Source of the DNA: Candidatus Nanoarchaeia archaeon
Lineage (GTDB): Archaea > Nanobdellota > Nanobdellia > Tiddalikarchaeales > Tiddalikarchaeaceae
NCBI GenBank assembly: GCA_028704265.1
Contig: JAQVLH010000041.1
Coordinates: 1-7,190 of the forward strand
Direction of reading: 5' to 3'
DNA length: 7,190 nucleotides
Part shown: one piece after another, positions 1 to 4,957 of the stretch
How the letters are laid out: each line of letters begins with the position of its first letter
Position numbering within the stretch: the stretch's first letter is position 1
Program-made: the position numbers and the translations under genes
The notes under the pieces: generated by a model
Seen by the model: only the letters and a program-made list of their open reading frames with translations
What the model was told of the DNA's origin: nothing
Database searches by the model: none

Positions 1-1
1 G

Positions 2-310
2 AGAGATTTGGCTTTAAGATTATGCCCAGCCACTGATTATAATGGCGGATTCATTAGCGCCGGGCTTAATTACAAAAAAGGAGGTTGCGCAAAAATTAAC
101 TATTATTTTCCAATTAATATTAATTCTAAATTGGAAGAAAAAATATTGACGAATGAATTAGAAACTCTTGCTGCTAATTCGTTTTTTGAAAAAAACAAAA
201 AAGTGCCTAATATTTCTTCAAAAATCTTCAAAGCAGGGCAATGCATCAACAATTATGAAGCAATAATTGTTGAAATGAACACGCACTGGACTGAAAATAA
301 AAACAAATAA
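2..310 (+). CDS. C-terminal part of an unrecognised protein (5' truncated by the window edge)
   Basis: The reading frame is open from the left edge to a TAA at 308-310, giving about 102 residues that begin R-D-L-A-L-R-L-C-P-A-T-D-Y. A TTG at 8 could formally serve as a start, but it has no Shine-Dalgarno site and the frame continues upstream, so this is more likely the tail of a longer gene. The fragment begins with a Gly/Ala-rich stretch containing two Cys (C-P-A-T-D and G-G-C-A), followed by a beta-type segment (K-I-N-Y-Y-F-P-I-N-I) and a charged helix (K-L-E-E-K-I-L). It ends in a polar Asn/Lys tail, N-T-H-W-T-E-N-K-N-K. I do not recognise the family. The first 80 bases are visibly GC-richer than the rest of the window. 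The gene converges on the pair 1 HEPN gene, 60 nt away. Coding status is fairly likely; function is unknown. Confidence 0.6.
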   Translation, partial: RDLALRLCPATDYNGGFISAGLNYKKGGCAKINYYFPININSKLEEKILTNELETLAANSFFEKNKKVPNISSKIFKAGQCINNYEAIIVEMNTHWTENKNK

Positions 311-353
311 TTAATTAAAATACTTGTTTTCCAGAATTTTATTTTTAAATATT

Positions 354-370
354 TTGAAAAAATTTTTCAA
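354..370. terminator. Perfect 17-bp dyad with T-tracts between convergent genes; probable bidirectional terminator
   Basis: The 60-nt gap between two convergent stop codons (310 on plus, 371 on minus) holds the perfect palindrome TTGAAAAAATTTTTCAA, with 8-bp arms around a single central base. Further T-runs lie at 337-346. Oligo-T tracts in the non-template strand are the known archaeal intrinsic termination signal, and this dyad supplies a T-tract on each strand. A one-base loop makes a simple RNA hairpin unlikely, so the T-tracts are probably the active part. Confidence 0.45.
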
Positions 371-847
371 TTAATATTTTTCGCACAAATTAAAAATGTG
401 ATTAAAAAATATTTGAGCATTATTTATGCTTTCTTTAGCAGGTTCATAATTAGCTTGAGGTAATTTTTTATAAGTAAAATTACTTCTTTTTCCTTTTTCA
501 TATTCAAATATAAATAAAAGACTATCCGCTTTAATTAAAATATTTTTATAAATTTTAAGAAGTTCAACATCAATAATCCCTTTATTAACAAATTTTGAAA
601 ATTCTTCAAAAGTTTTTTTATGCTCTTCAGGAGCTTTTGTTTTTACATTTTTTAAAAACAGATAAGCTTTGGCAGCATAAAATATAGAATAATAAGCATG
701 AGCAATTGATGCACTATAATAAGTATCAGGTTTTATTTCAAATAAAGATATTTGTAAATCTTTATTATTACTTATTTTTATTATAATATTTGATAAATTT
801 AGCTCATTTTGAGCTCGTGACAAATAAAGTTTATACTCTGAATCCAT
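371..847 (-). CDS. HEPN domain protein, UPF0332-like (pair 1, partner of the MNT at 831-1451)
   Basis: A 158-residue all-helical protein with the hallmark helix A-Y-Y-S-I-F-Y-A-A-K-A (residues 51-61), which matches the A-Y-Y-A-M-F-Y-A-A pattern of UPF0332/HEPN proteins, and a conserved late helix with R121-S-N-F-T-Y126. HEPN proteins paired with MNT nucleotidyltransferases act as toxins, usually RNases that work as dimers, and in studied type VII systems the MNT partner silences them by adenylylating a Tyr near the active site. Here the R-x4-6-H ribonuclease motif is replaced by R-x4-Y, so RNase activity cannot be assumed. The ATG at 847 lies 17 nt inside the MNT gene, with GAAGGA at 855-860 as a modest Shine-Dalgarno site. 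This points to translational coupling, with the MNT made first. Length is normal for the family. The family call is firm; toxin function is inferred from context. Confidence 0.85.
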   Translation of the reverse strand: MDSEYKLYLSRAQNELNLSNIIIKISNNKDLQISLFEIKPDTYYSASIAHAYYSIFYAAKAYLFLKNVKTKAPEEHKKTFEEFSKFVNKGIIDVELLKIYKNILIKADSLLFIFEYEKGKRSNFTYKKLPQANYEPAKESINNAQIFFNHIFNLCEKY

Positions 848-1451
848 GTTTTATTCCTTCTTTAATTATTTCATAAAATATTTTATGATTATAAACTGCT
901 AAATGCTTTTTTGCTATTTGTTTTCCTAAATTTTCTTCATTATTAGTTAACATTTCTATCATTTCATTTTTTGCAATAACGTGAACATCTAATTTTATTA
1001 AACTTTTTAGTTTTGCATTATTAATTAAAGCTATAAATTGTTTTATTTTTTCTTCTTCATCAATAAATATTGCAATATCTAAATCGGAGTCTTTTTTTTG
1101 TTCATTTAAAGCATAAGAGCCGAAAATTACAATTGAATAAAATGGATTAAAATCGCTTAATTCATCCTGTATTCTTTTTATTGAAATTTTCATGCCCTGA
1201 TTTATTTTTTTATTATTGCATAAAGCTAAATAATAAAAAGTTAAATCATTGTTTAAATTAAGAGTTAATATTCCTGATTTGCCTATTTTTTTTTCATTTA
1301 TCACCTCCTCTTTTTTTAATAAATTAATTGCTAAAGTTAAAGCATTATTTGATTTCTCTTTTGATTCTTTTTTTATGCCTTTTCTTTCATGTTCTGCAAA
1401 AGGTTTTTTTGCAAATATTTCAAATATTTTAAATTGCTTATCCGTTAACAT
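831..1451 (-). CDS. Winged-helix + MNT nucleotidyltransferase, antitoxin-like (pair 1)
   Basis: A 206-residue protein. Residues 1 to about 75 look like a winged helix (a helix from M-L-T-D-K-Q-F, a candidate recognition helix S-N-N-A-L-T-L-A-I-N-L-L-K-K, then a basic wing). Residues 95-200 are a minimal nucleotidyltransferase domain with the G-S-x10-D-x-D signature (G111, S112, D123, D125, in I-F-G-S-Y-A ... S-D-L-D-I-A) and the third metal-binding Asp at D155 (K-L-D-V-H-V). The catalytic set is therefore complete. By analogy with MntA it should transfer AMP to the HEPN partner encoded 17 nt inside its 3' end. I prefer the ATG at 1451. An in-frame GTG at 1460 adds three residues but lies inside an operator, and a TATA box at 1491-1500 would put the transcript start near 1470. 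The tandem operators just upstream suggest repression by its own winged helix. Confidence 0.88.
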   Translation of the reverse strand: MLTDKQFKIFEIFAKKPFAEHERKGIKKESKEKSNNALTLAINLLKKEEVINEKKIGKSGILTLNLNNDLTFYYLALCNNKKINQGMKISIKRIQDELSDFNPFYSIVIFGSYALNEQKKDSDLDIAIFIDEEEKIKQFIALINNAKLKSLIKLDVHVIAKNEMIEMLTNNEENLGKQIAKKHLAVYNHKIFYEIIKEGIKHGFRV

Positions 1452-1454
1452 ATA

Positions 1455-1492
1455 AACCACTTTTTTGGTTAATATAAACCAATATTTTGGTT
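1455..1492. promoter_or_regulatory. Tandem operators of pair 1: two copies of AACCA-N6-TGGTT
   Basis: Two 16-bp inverted repeats with identical arms lie at 1455-1470 and 1477-1492, with a 22 bp period, or about two helical turns. The 10 bases ATATAAACCA are repeated exactly at 1450-1459 and 1472-1481. The block sits between the TATA box (1491-1500, minus strand) and the ATG at 1451, so it covers the expected transcription start. Binding there would block transcription of the MNT-HEPN pair. The winged helix of the 831-1451 product is the likely ligand; this is inferred. Confidence 0.75.
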
Positions 1493-1508
1493 ATTATATA
1501 GTTTTTCA
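1491..1508 (-). promoter_or_regulatory. BRE/TATA promoter of pair 1
   Basis: On the minus strand the sequence reads TGAAAAAC (BRE-like, 1508-1501) followed by TATATAATAA (1500-1491). A start about 25 bp downstream of the box would fall near 1470, giving a leader of roughly 20 nt before the ATG at 1451. The 3' edge of the TATA box overlaps the upstream operator by two bases. Confidence 0.6.
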
Positions 1509-1594
1509 TTAAAAGCAATTAATATAATATTATAATTGATTATTAAATAATTTATAGATAACAATTCCCTAAAGAGAATTTATTTCACTTCAGT

Positions 1595-1630
1595 TGTCCC
1601 CAATTTGGGTACAGTTGAAAATGATTTCAA
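1595..1630. repeat. Two adjacent dyads in the control region between the MNT-HEPN pairs
   Basis: TGTCCCCAATTTGGGTACA (1595-1613) is a 19-bp palindrome with a single mismatched pair. TTGAAA-ATGA-TTTCAA (1615-1630) is a perfect 6-bp inverted repeat directly after it. The hexamer CAGTTG also occurs at 1591 and 1612, 21 bp apart. None of these arms match the operators next to either promoter. They lie 35-80 bp upstream of the pair 2 TATA box and could be binding sites for another regulator. No function is proven. Confidence 0.4.
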
Positions 1631-1657
1631 ATGATGGGGAAAAAAATTTTAAGATTA

Positions 1658-1674
1658 ACCGAAAAATATATAAA
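1658..1674 (+). promoter_or_regulatory. BRE/TATA promoter of pair 2
   Basis: ACCGAAAAATATATAAA is a textbook archaeal promoter core: a purine-rich BRE (CGAAAAA) joined to TATATAAA (1667-1674). A start 25-27 bp downstream of the box centre falls at about 1696-1698, giving a leader of only 8-10 nt before the ATG at 1706. This is the main reason for rejecting the upstream in-frame ATGs at 1631 and 1634. Confidence 0.72.
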
Positions 1675-1714
1675 TGTTCACATATTTACAACACTTGTTC
1701 ACAAAATGACAACA
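1675..1714. promoter_or_regulatory. Tandem operators of pair 2: two copies of TGTTCACA-N7-AACA
   Basis: Two related 19-bp elements, TGTTCACATATTTACAACA (1675-1693) and TGTTCACAAAATGACAACA (1696-1714), repeat with a 21 bp period. Each is bounded by the inverted ends TGTT and AACA and shares ACAACA at its right end. The first abuts the TATA box; the second covers the expected transcript start and the ATG at 1706. The layout parallels the pair 1 operators but the sequence is different. Autorepression by the MNT winged helix is inferred. Confidence 0.7.
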
Positions 1715-2308
1715 TTACTAAAGCCAGGAATAATTAAGATTTTGCATGTTTTTTATAAAAGAAAAAATGAAAAAATTCATTTAAGAGAACTTGCAAGAGA
1801 AACTAAAATGCAAGGCCAAAGCATATCTCGTTATCTTAATGAGTTAGAAAAAAATAAAATATTAAAATCAGAAAAATTAGGAAATCTTAAACAATACTCT
1901 CTTCTTCATAATTCTCAAGTGTATTCTATTCTTGCAATGCTTGATATTGAAAAACTTCAAAAATTGCCTCTTTTAAGAAAAAATGCAATAAACACTTATT
2001 TAAACTCTCTTCCTCAGCAGCCAATATTTGCAGTAATTTTTGGCTCAACAGCCAAAGAAACATACAAAGAAGAATCAGACATTGATATTCTTATAATTAC
2101 AAATTCAAAAATAAACACTAGCAATGCTGAAAAAGAAGCTGACGCATTGAATGCCATGAAAATAAGCACTTTTCAAATGACTTTTGAAGATTTTAAAAAA
2201 GAATTAAAACTTAAAGAAGACAAAGTAATACAATCAGCATTAGAAACAGGCTACCCAGTATTAAATCATATTTATTATTATGAGGTTTTGCATAATGAAA
2301 GAGTATGA
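1706..2308 (+). CDS. Winged-helix + MNT nucleotidyltransferase, antitoxin-like (pair 2)
   Basis: A 200-residue protein starting M-T-T-L-L-K-P-G. Residues 1 to about 68 form a clear winged helix: I-I-K-I-L-H-V-F-Y, then H-L-R-E-L-A-R-E-T, a recognition helix S-I-S-R-Y-L-N-E-L-E, and a wing K-L-G-N-L-K-Q-Y. Residues 105-195 are an MNT domain with I-F-G-S-T-A (G113, S114) and S-D-I-D (D125, D127), which fits G-S-x10-D-x-D. The position of the third metal-binding Asp seems to hold Ser154 (K-I-S-T-F-Q-M), unlike pair 1, so activity may be changed or the strand may be misaligned by eye. The start at 1706 is chosen because the promoter and operators occupy 1658-1714; the longer frame back to 1631 would be upstream of the transcript start. 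The 3' end overlaps the HEPN gene by 14 nt. Likely role: antitoxin and autorepressor. Confidence 0.87.
   Translation: MTTLLKPGIIKILHVFYKRKNEKIHLRELARETKMQGQSISRYLNELEKNKILKSEKLGNLKQYSLLHNSQVYSILAMLDIEKLQKLPLLRKNAINTYLNSLPQQPIFAVIFGSTAKETYKEESDIDILIITNSKINTSNAEKEADALNAMKISTFQMTFEDFKKELKLKEDKVIQSALETGYPVLNHIYYYEVLHNERV
2282..2286 (+). promoter_or_regulatory. Shine-Dalgarno site of the pair 2 HEPN gene
   Basis: GAGGT lies 8 nt before the ATG at 2295 and matches the archaeal GGAGGTGAT consensus. It overlaps the earlier in-frame ATG at 2280, which has no such site of its own, and so fixes the start at 2295. Confidence 0.7.
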
Positions 2309-2810
2309 TTTAAAACAATTGCTTGAAAATAATGAATTTTTAAATGAAAAACTAAATAATTTTTTAACAAATAATATTCTTATAAAACAAAAAATAGATA
2401 TTAATGAAATTTCAGGGCATTTGCTAAAAGCAGAGCATAACTTAAGATTCGTTCAAGAAAATTTAAAATTAGGATTTCTTGATTGGTCAATAACTGGCTG
2501 TTATTATGCTTGCTATCATGCAGCATTAGCCCTTATATTAACAAAAGGTTATAGTTCAAAAAATCATCTTGCAACTTTATGCGTTCTTATTAAAGAATTT
2601 TATAAAAAAGATTTAAACCATGAAGATATTGAGATTTTATCCAATTTGCTGGATTATCAGGATGTTTTATTTTATGTGGAATCAAAAAATAAAAGGGAAG
2701 ATGCAGCTTATTCGACAAACATAAAATTCAGCGCACAAGAAGTTGAGCAATTAAGAATAAAATCAAACCTTTTCGTTGCAAAAATAAAAGCAATATTAGA
2801 AGAAAACTAA
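2295..2810 (+). CDS. HEPN domain protein, UPF0332-like (pair 2, partner of the MNT at 1706-2308)
   Basis: A 171-residue helical protein, M-K-E-Y-D-L-K-Q-L-L..., longer at the N-terminus than the pair 1 HEPN by an extra helical segment. A-E-H-N-L-R and the helix C-Y-Y-A-C-Y-H-A-A-L-A (about residues 69-79) correspond to the A-Y-Y-x-x-F-Y-A-A helix of the family. The late helix carries R134-E-D-A-A-Y139, again R-x4-Y instead of the R-x4-6-H of HEPN RNases. It is presumably the toxin-like partner of the overlapping MNT gene, modified or bound by it. The start is set by GAGGT at 2282-2286. Its stop overlaps the stop of the convergent surface-protein gene by 4 bp, so no terminator lies between them. 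The two HEPN proteins share the fold but are clearly diverged. Function is inferred from family and context. Confidence 0.85.
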   Translation: MKEYDLKQLLENNEFLNEKLNNFLTNNILIKQKIDINEISGHLLKAEHNLRFVQENLKLGFLDWSITGCYYACYHAALALILTKGYSSKNHLATLCVLIKEFYKKDLNHEDIEILSNLLDYQDVLFYVESKNKREDAAYSTNIKFSAQEVEQLRIKSNLFVAKIKAILEEN

Positions 2811-3517
2811 ATCACGCTAAAGCTCATGGCTTCAGTAGTATTAATATTACCCACATTATCAGAGGCTTTAATTCTCCAGCTTACGCTTCCGCTTAAGCCA
2901 GTAGTATTATAAGTAAAATTACTCCATGAGGCTAAAGAATTAATTATCATATCTTCCTTATCAGTCCAGCCTGTTTCATCGAATTGCAAAGTAGCATTTT
3001 TTATATTAAAATTGTCATTCCAATAAGCTGCTAGAGTAATATTATTTCCTGCAGCAATATTGTCATTTGATTGCGATACATTAGTAAACAATGGTGTTTG
3101 GTTTAAAATACTAAATTGCGTATATTCAGTGCTGTTTAAATTACCTACCCTGTCAAATCCGATTAATTTATAATAAACGCTTCTTCCCTCATAGTCTGCG
3201 TTAATATTTTTTATTGTTTCATTGCTGTATCCTTGAGTAAAACTCTTAGAAGTTGAGTTCGTGAAAGTTCCTGTTATGTTTGATTCATAATAATAAAAGT
3301 TTAATGCGTGATTATCTATCCAATAGGCTGAAATGTTTATCTCTTCATTTGAATTATTAATTATGTCTGCAGTAATTGTTTCATTATAATATTCAGGAGC
3401 TGTCCTGTCAATAAATATTGTGAATTCTATGTATTGTGTATTTGAGAATGCTAATTTGAATGAAAAGCTTAAACTAATAAATAATACAATAATTGCTAAT
3501 ATTTTGCTTTTCATCAT
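2807..3517 (-). CDS. Secreted protein of two Ig-like modules, probable surface protein
   Basis: A 236-residue protein with a Sec-type signal peptide (M-M-K-S-K, then a hydrophobic stretch to about residue 25) and two tandem beta-sandwich modules. Module 1 (about 30-138) has I-N-I-S-A-Y-W-I-D-N and F-D-R-V-G-N-L-N-S-T. Module 2 (about 139-236) has I-T-L-A-A-Y-W-N-D-N, S-W-S-N-F-T-Y-N-T-T, S-W-R-I-K-A-S-D-N-V-G-N-I-N-T-T. The same module occurs once in the 4941-6362 product and is frequent in secreted proteins of DPANN archaea. There are about 13 N-x-S/T sequons, no Cys in the mature part, and no membrane anchor or other domain after module 2, so it is either released or held by partners. The ATG at 3517 follows a weak TGATG-AAAC leader; ATG 3514 is a near-equivalent choice. 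It lies downstream of strong terminators, so it may have its own weak promoter. The specific function is unknown. Confidence 0.8.
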   Translation of the reverse strand: MMKSKILAIIVLFISLSFSFKLAFSNTQYIEFTIFIDRTAPEYYNETITADIINNSNEEINISAYWIDNHALNFYYYESNITGTFTNSTSKSFTQGYSNETIKNINADYEGRSVYYKLIGFDRVGNLNSTEYTQFSILNQTPLFTNVSQSNDNIAAGNNITLAAYWNDNFNIKNATLQFDETGWTDKEDMIINSLASWSNFTYNTTGLSGSVSWRIKASDNVGNINTTEAMSFSVI

Positions 3518-3566
3518 GTTTCATCATTAATCCCTTTTTTTATTTGTAACTAATTAAAAAATTTTT

Positions 3567-3610
3567 AAAAAAAAATAAAAAAAATAAATGAAAATTAAAT
3601 AAAAAAAAAA
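3567..3610 (-). terminator. Tandem oligo-T terminator (T10, T8, T9) after the 184-aa protein gene
   Basis: Read on the minus strand, the stop codon ending at 3616 is followed after five bases by T10 (3610-3601), then T8 (3584-3577) and T9 (3575-3567). Runs of T in the non-template strand are the known archaeal intrinsic terminator, and three in series imply efficient termination of a strongly transcribed unit. The 98-nt gap 3518-3615 holds nothing else except a possible AT-rich promoter for the gene at 3517. Confidence 0.7.
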
Positions 3611-3615
3611 TTCAT

Positions 3616-4170
3616 TTATATATGTGGACTACTTGTAATAGTAATTGTAAGTGCATCAGAACTAAAACCTCCTGTTGCAGTTTTATCTGCTGCTACTCTT
3701 TGATAAAATTTAGTAACTGAATCTTTAGCAAAAGAATCCCCAGTATAATCTACATTATAAGCTATTGGATCAATATCTAAAGTTCTATAAGCAGAACCAT
3801 CACCATAAACTTGTACATTTCCAACTTTTGAACTAATACCTAAATAAGGTGCGGTTCCAAAATCAGCACTTGATTCAACCATTAAATCAACATCAGTATT
3901 ACCTATATTTGTAATATCCCAATATCCCAAAGTTTCAGATTCTAAATTTCCATTTGTTGGTAATGCTGTAGGTTCATCAATAGTAGCAATACCTAACTGG
4001 AATTCTAATGAAGTATCTGGTTCTGTTACTCTTAAAGTACTAATTGAAATTGTTGCATCTTTTACAATTGTAATTTGAAAAGATACTGCTTGATCCAATT
4101 CTGGTGTGGGAGATAATGCAGTTCCTAACATTAATAGTGTTCCTAAAATCCCCATTATTTGTTTATTCAT
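3616..4170 (-). CDS. Small secreted beta-rich protein, probably an abundant surface subunit
   Basis: A 184-residue protein with an N-terminal signal-like segment M-N-K-Q-I-M-G-I-L-G-T-L-L-M-L-G-T-A-L-S, then a Ser/Thr/Asp-rich chain of predicted beta strands (for example V-S-F-Q-I-T-I-V; Y-W-D-I-T-N-I-G-N-T-D-V-D-L; D-A-L-T-I-T-I-T at the end). It has no Cys, no TM helix after the signal, and few charged Lys compared with its neighbours. I cannot name a family. The general look recalls TasA/camelysin- or WxL-type surface beta-sandwich proteins, but no diagnostic motif is seen. Its ATG overlaps the end of the upstream membrane-protein gene by 8 nt and is preceded by the strongest Shine-Dalgarno site of the window. 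A triple oligo-T terminator follows. Codons end almost only in A or T. Together these suggest high output. The longer in-frame start at 4200 is rejected because the Shine-Dalgarno site lies within it. Confidence 0.8.
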   Translation of the reverse strand: MNKQIMGILGTLLMLGTALSPTPELDQAVSFQITIVKDATISISTLRVTEPDTSLEFQLGIATIDEPTALPTNGNLESETLGYWDITNIGNTDVDLMVESSADFGTAPYLGISSKVGNVQVYGDGSAYRTLDIDPIAYNVDYTGDSFAKDSVTKFYQRVAADKTATGGFSSDALTITITSSPHI

Positions 4171-4957
4171 GTTTTTTTTCGTCCTCCTTTTTTTGTTCAA
4201 CTTTTGGCTCTTCTTTTGTTTCTTGTTTCTTAGCCTTGCTTTTTAGTTTTCTAAAAAGTCCTTTTACTTTGTGATTGATTCTATTATTTTTAAAGGTTAT
4301 TATAAATAAAACTAATAATAAAACAACTGCTCCAACAATATAAATATATATTCTGTAGTCTACAGTTTTATAATCAGCAGGAAGCATTATATTAGGTATT
4401 ATTGCTAATTGAGGAATCATTTTACCTAAAATATGGATAGATAAATCAAATCTTGCATTTAATATCATACCTTCTTTGTATTCATTACTAAAAGTAGGTG
4501 CTTTAAAAGTTATTATTACTGGAAATGTTTGAAAACCAGTAATATCTTCAGGTAAATAATATGCTGAAATCCATTTACTTGCATTGTAAAATTTTATTAA
4601 AATTTCACTTATCATTGTTCCATTTTCAAAATATTCATTTCTATAGGTATAATTAGGTAAAATTTTAATATTTCCTTGATAGCTATTAGTATTATTATAT
4701 GAATCTCCAGTCAAACAACAATAAATTGTTAAATTTTGTTCTGTTCCAGGAATTATAATTAAATTAGGTAATGCGTCATCGCATCTGAAGATTGTTTGTC
4801 CTTCGATGTATCTGCAGACGTCTTCTGAGTATGCGGTGTTTAAAGTAATTGTGGATAGTATTAGAATTGCGATTAAGAGCTTGTTTTCCATGAGTTTTTT
4901 AGTTTCTTTCTCTTTATAAGGCTTATTGAGGCGTTTTTGTTTAATTATTTGATTCAT
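4163..4957 (-). CDS. Type I-like membrane protein with extracellular domain and charged cytoplasmic tail
   Basis: A 264-residue product. After a Lys-rich start, M-E-N-K-L-L-I-A-I-L-I-L-S-T-I-T-L-N-T-A (residues 23-42) is a typical signal peptide. Residues 45-200 are an extracellular beta-type domain with Cys48, Cys59, Cys80 and Cys81 and several N-x-S/T sites. Residues 201-222 form one TM helix (Y-I-V-G-A-V-V-L-L-L-V-L-F-I-I), and a Lys/Glu tail of about 40 residues follows inside the cell. The family is not recognised; the layout would suit an anchor for the secreted neighbours. Two starts compete. The ATG at 4957 has GTGAT five nt upstream and overlaps the previous gene by 17 nt. The ATG at 4891 begins exactly at the signal peptide and lies 25 nt from a TATA-like TTATAAAG. 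Codon use flips near residue 62 (position about 4770), from C-ending to T-ending synonyms. Confidence 0.8.
   Translation of the reverse strand: MNQIIKQKRLNKPYKEKETKKLMENKLLIAILILSTITLNTAYSEDVCRYIEGQTIFRCDDALPNLIIIPGTEQNLTIYCCLTGDSYNNTNSYQGNIKILPNYTYRNEYFENGTMISEILIKFYNASKWISAYYLPEDITGFQTFPVIITFKAPTFSNEYKEGMILNARFDLSIHILGKMIPQLAIIPNIMLPADYKTVDYRIYIYIVGAVVLLLVLFIITFKNNRINHKVKGLFRKLKSKAKKQETKEEPKVEQKKEDEKKHE
4183..4189 (-). promoter_or_regulatory. Strong Shine-Dalgarno site of the 184-aa protein gene
   Basis: The minus strand reads AAGGAGG with GGAGG at 4187-4183, 12 nt before the ATG at 4170. It lies within the Lys/Glu-coding tail (K-K-E-D-E-K-K) of the upstream gene, so the last codons of that gene double as the ribosome-binding site. 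Confidence 0.75.

Noticed and set aside
1249..1455. Plus-strand ORF of 68 codons
   Set aside because: It lies wholly antisense to the winged-helix part of the pair 1 MNT, which has clear family motifs; Phe/Ser-rich translation is typical of a shadow of a Lys-rich gene.
1452..1460. GTG start adding three residues to the pair 1 MNT
   Set aside because: It falls inside an operator arm; the ATG three codons later is a better start and loses no domain residues.
1523..1534. TATAATATTATA palindrome
   Set aside because: Perfect dyad, but built only of A and T in DNA where such palindromes are frequent by chance; no copy or context supports a function.
1631..1705. N-terminal extension of the pair 2 MNT from the ATG at 1631
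   Set aside because: The stretch contains the BRE/TATA box and the first operator, so it should lie upstream of the transcript start; the winged helix begins naturally after the ATG at 1706.
3616..4170. Archaellin or pilin identity for the 184-aa protein
   Set aside because: The N-terminus lacks a type III signal peptide (short basic segment, cleavage site, then an uninterrupted hydrophobic helix retained in the mature protein); Pro and acidic residues follow the hydrophobic stretch.
4171..4200. Start at 4200 for the 184-aa secreted protein
   Set aside because: The strong GGAGG at 4183-4187 would be inside the coding region, and the added residues are only the out-of-frame reading of the Lys/Glu tail of the upstream gene.
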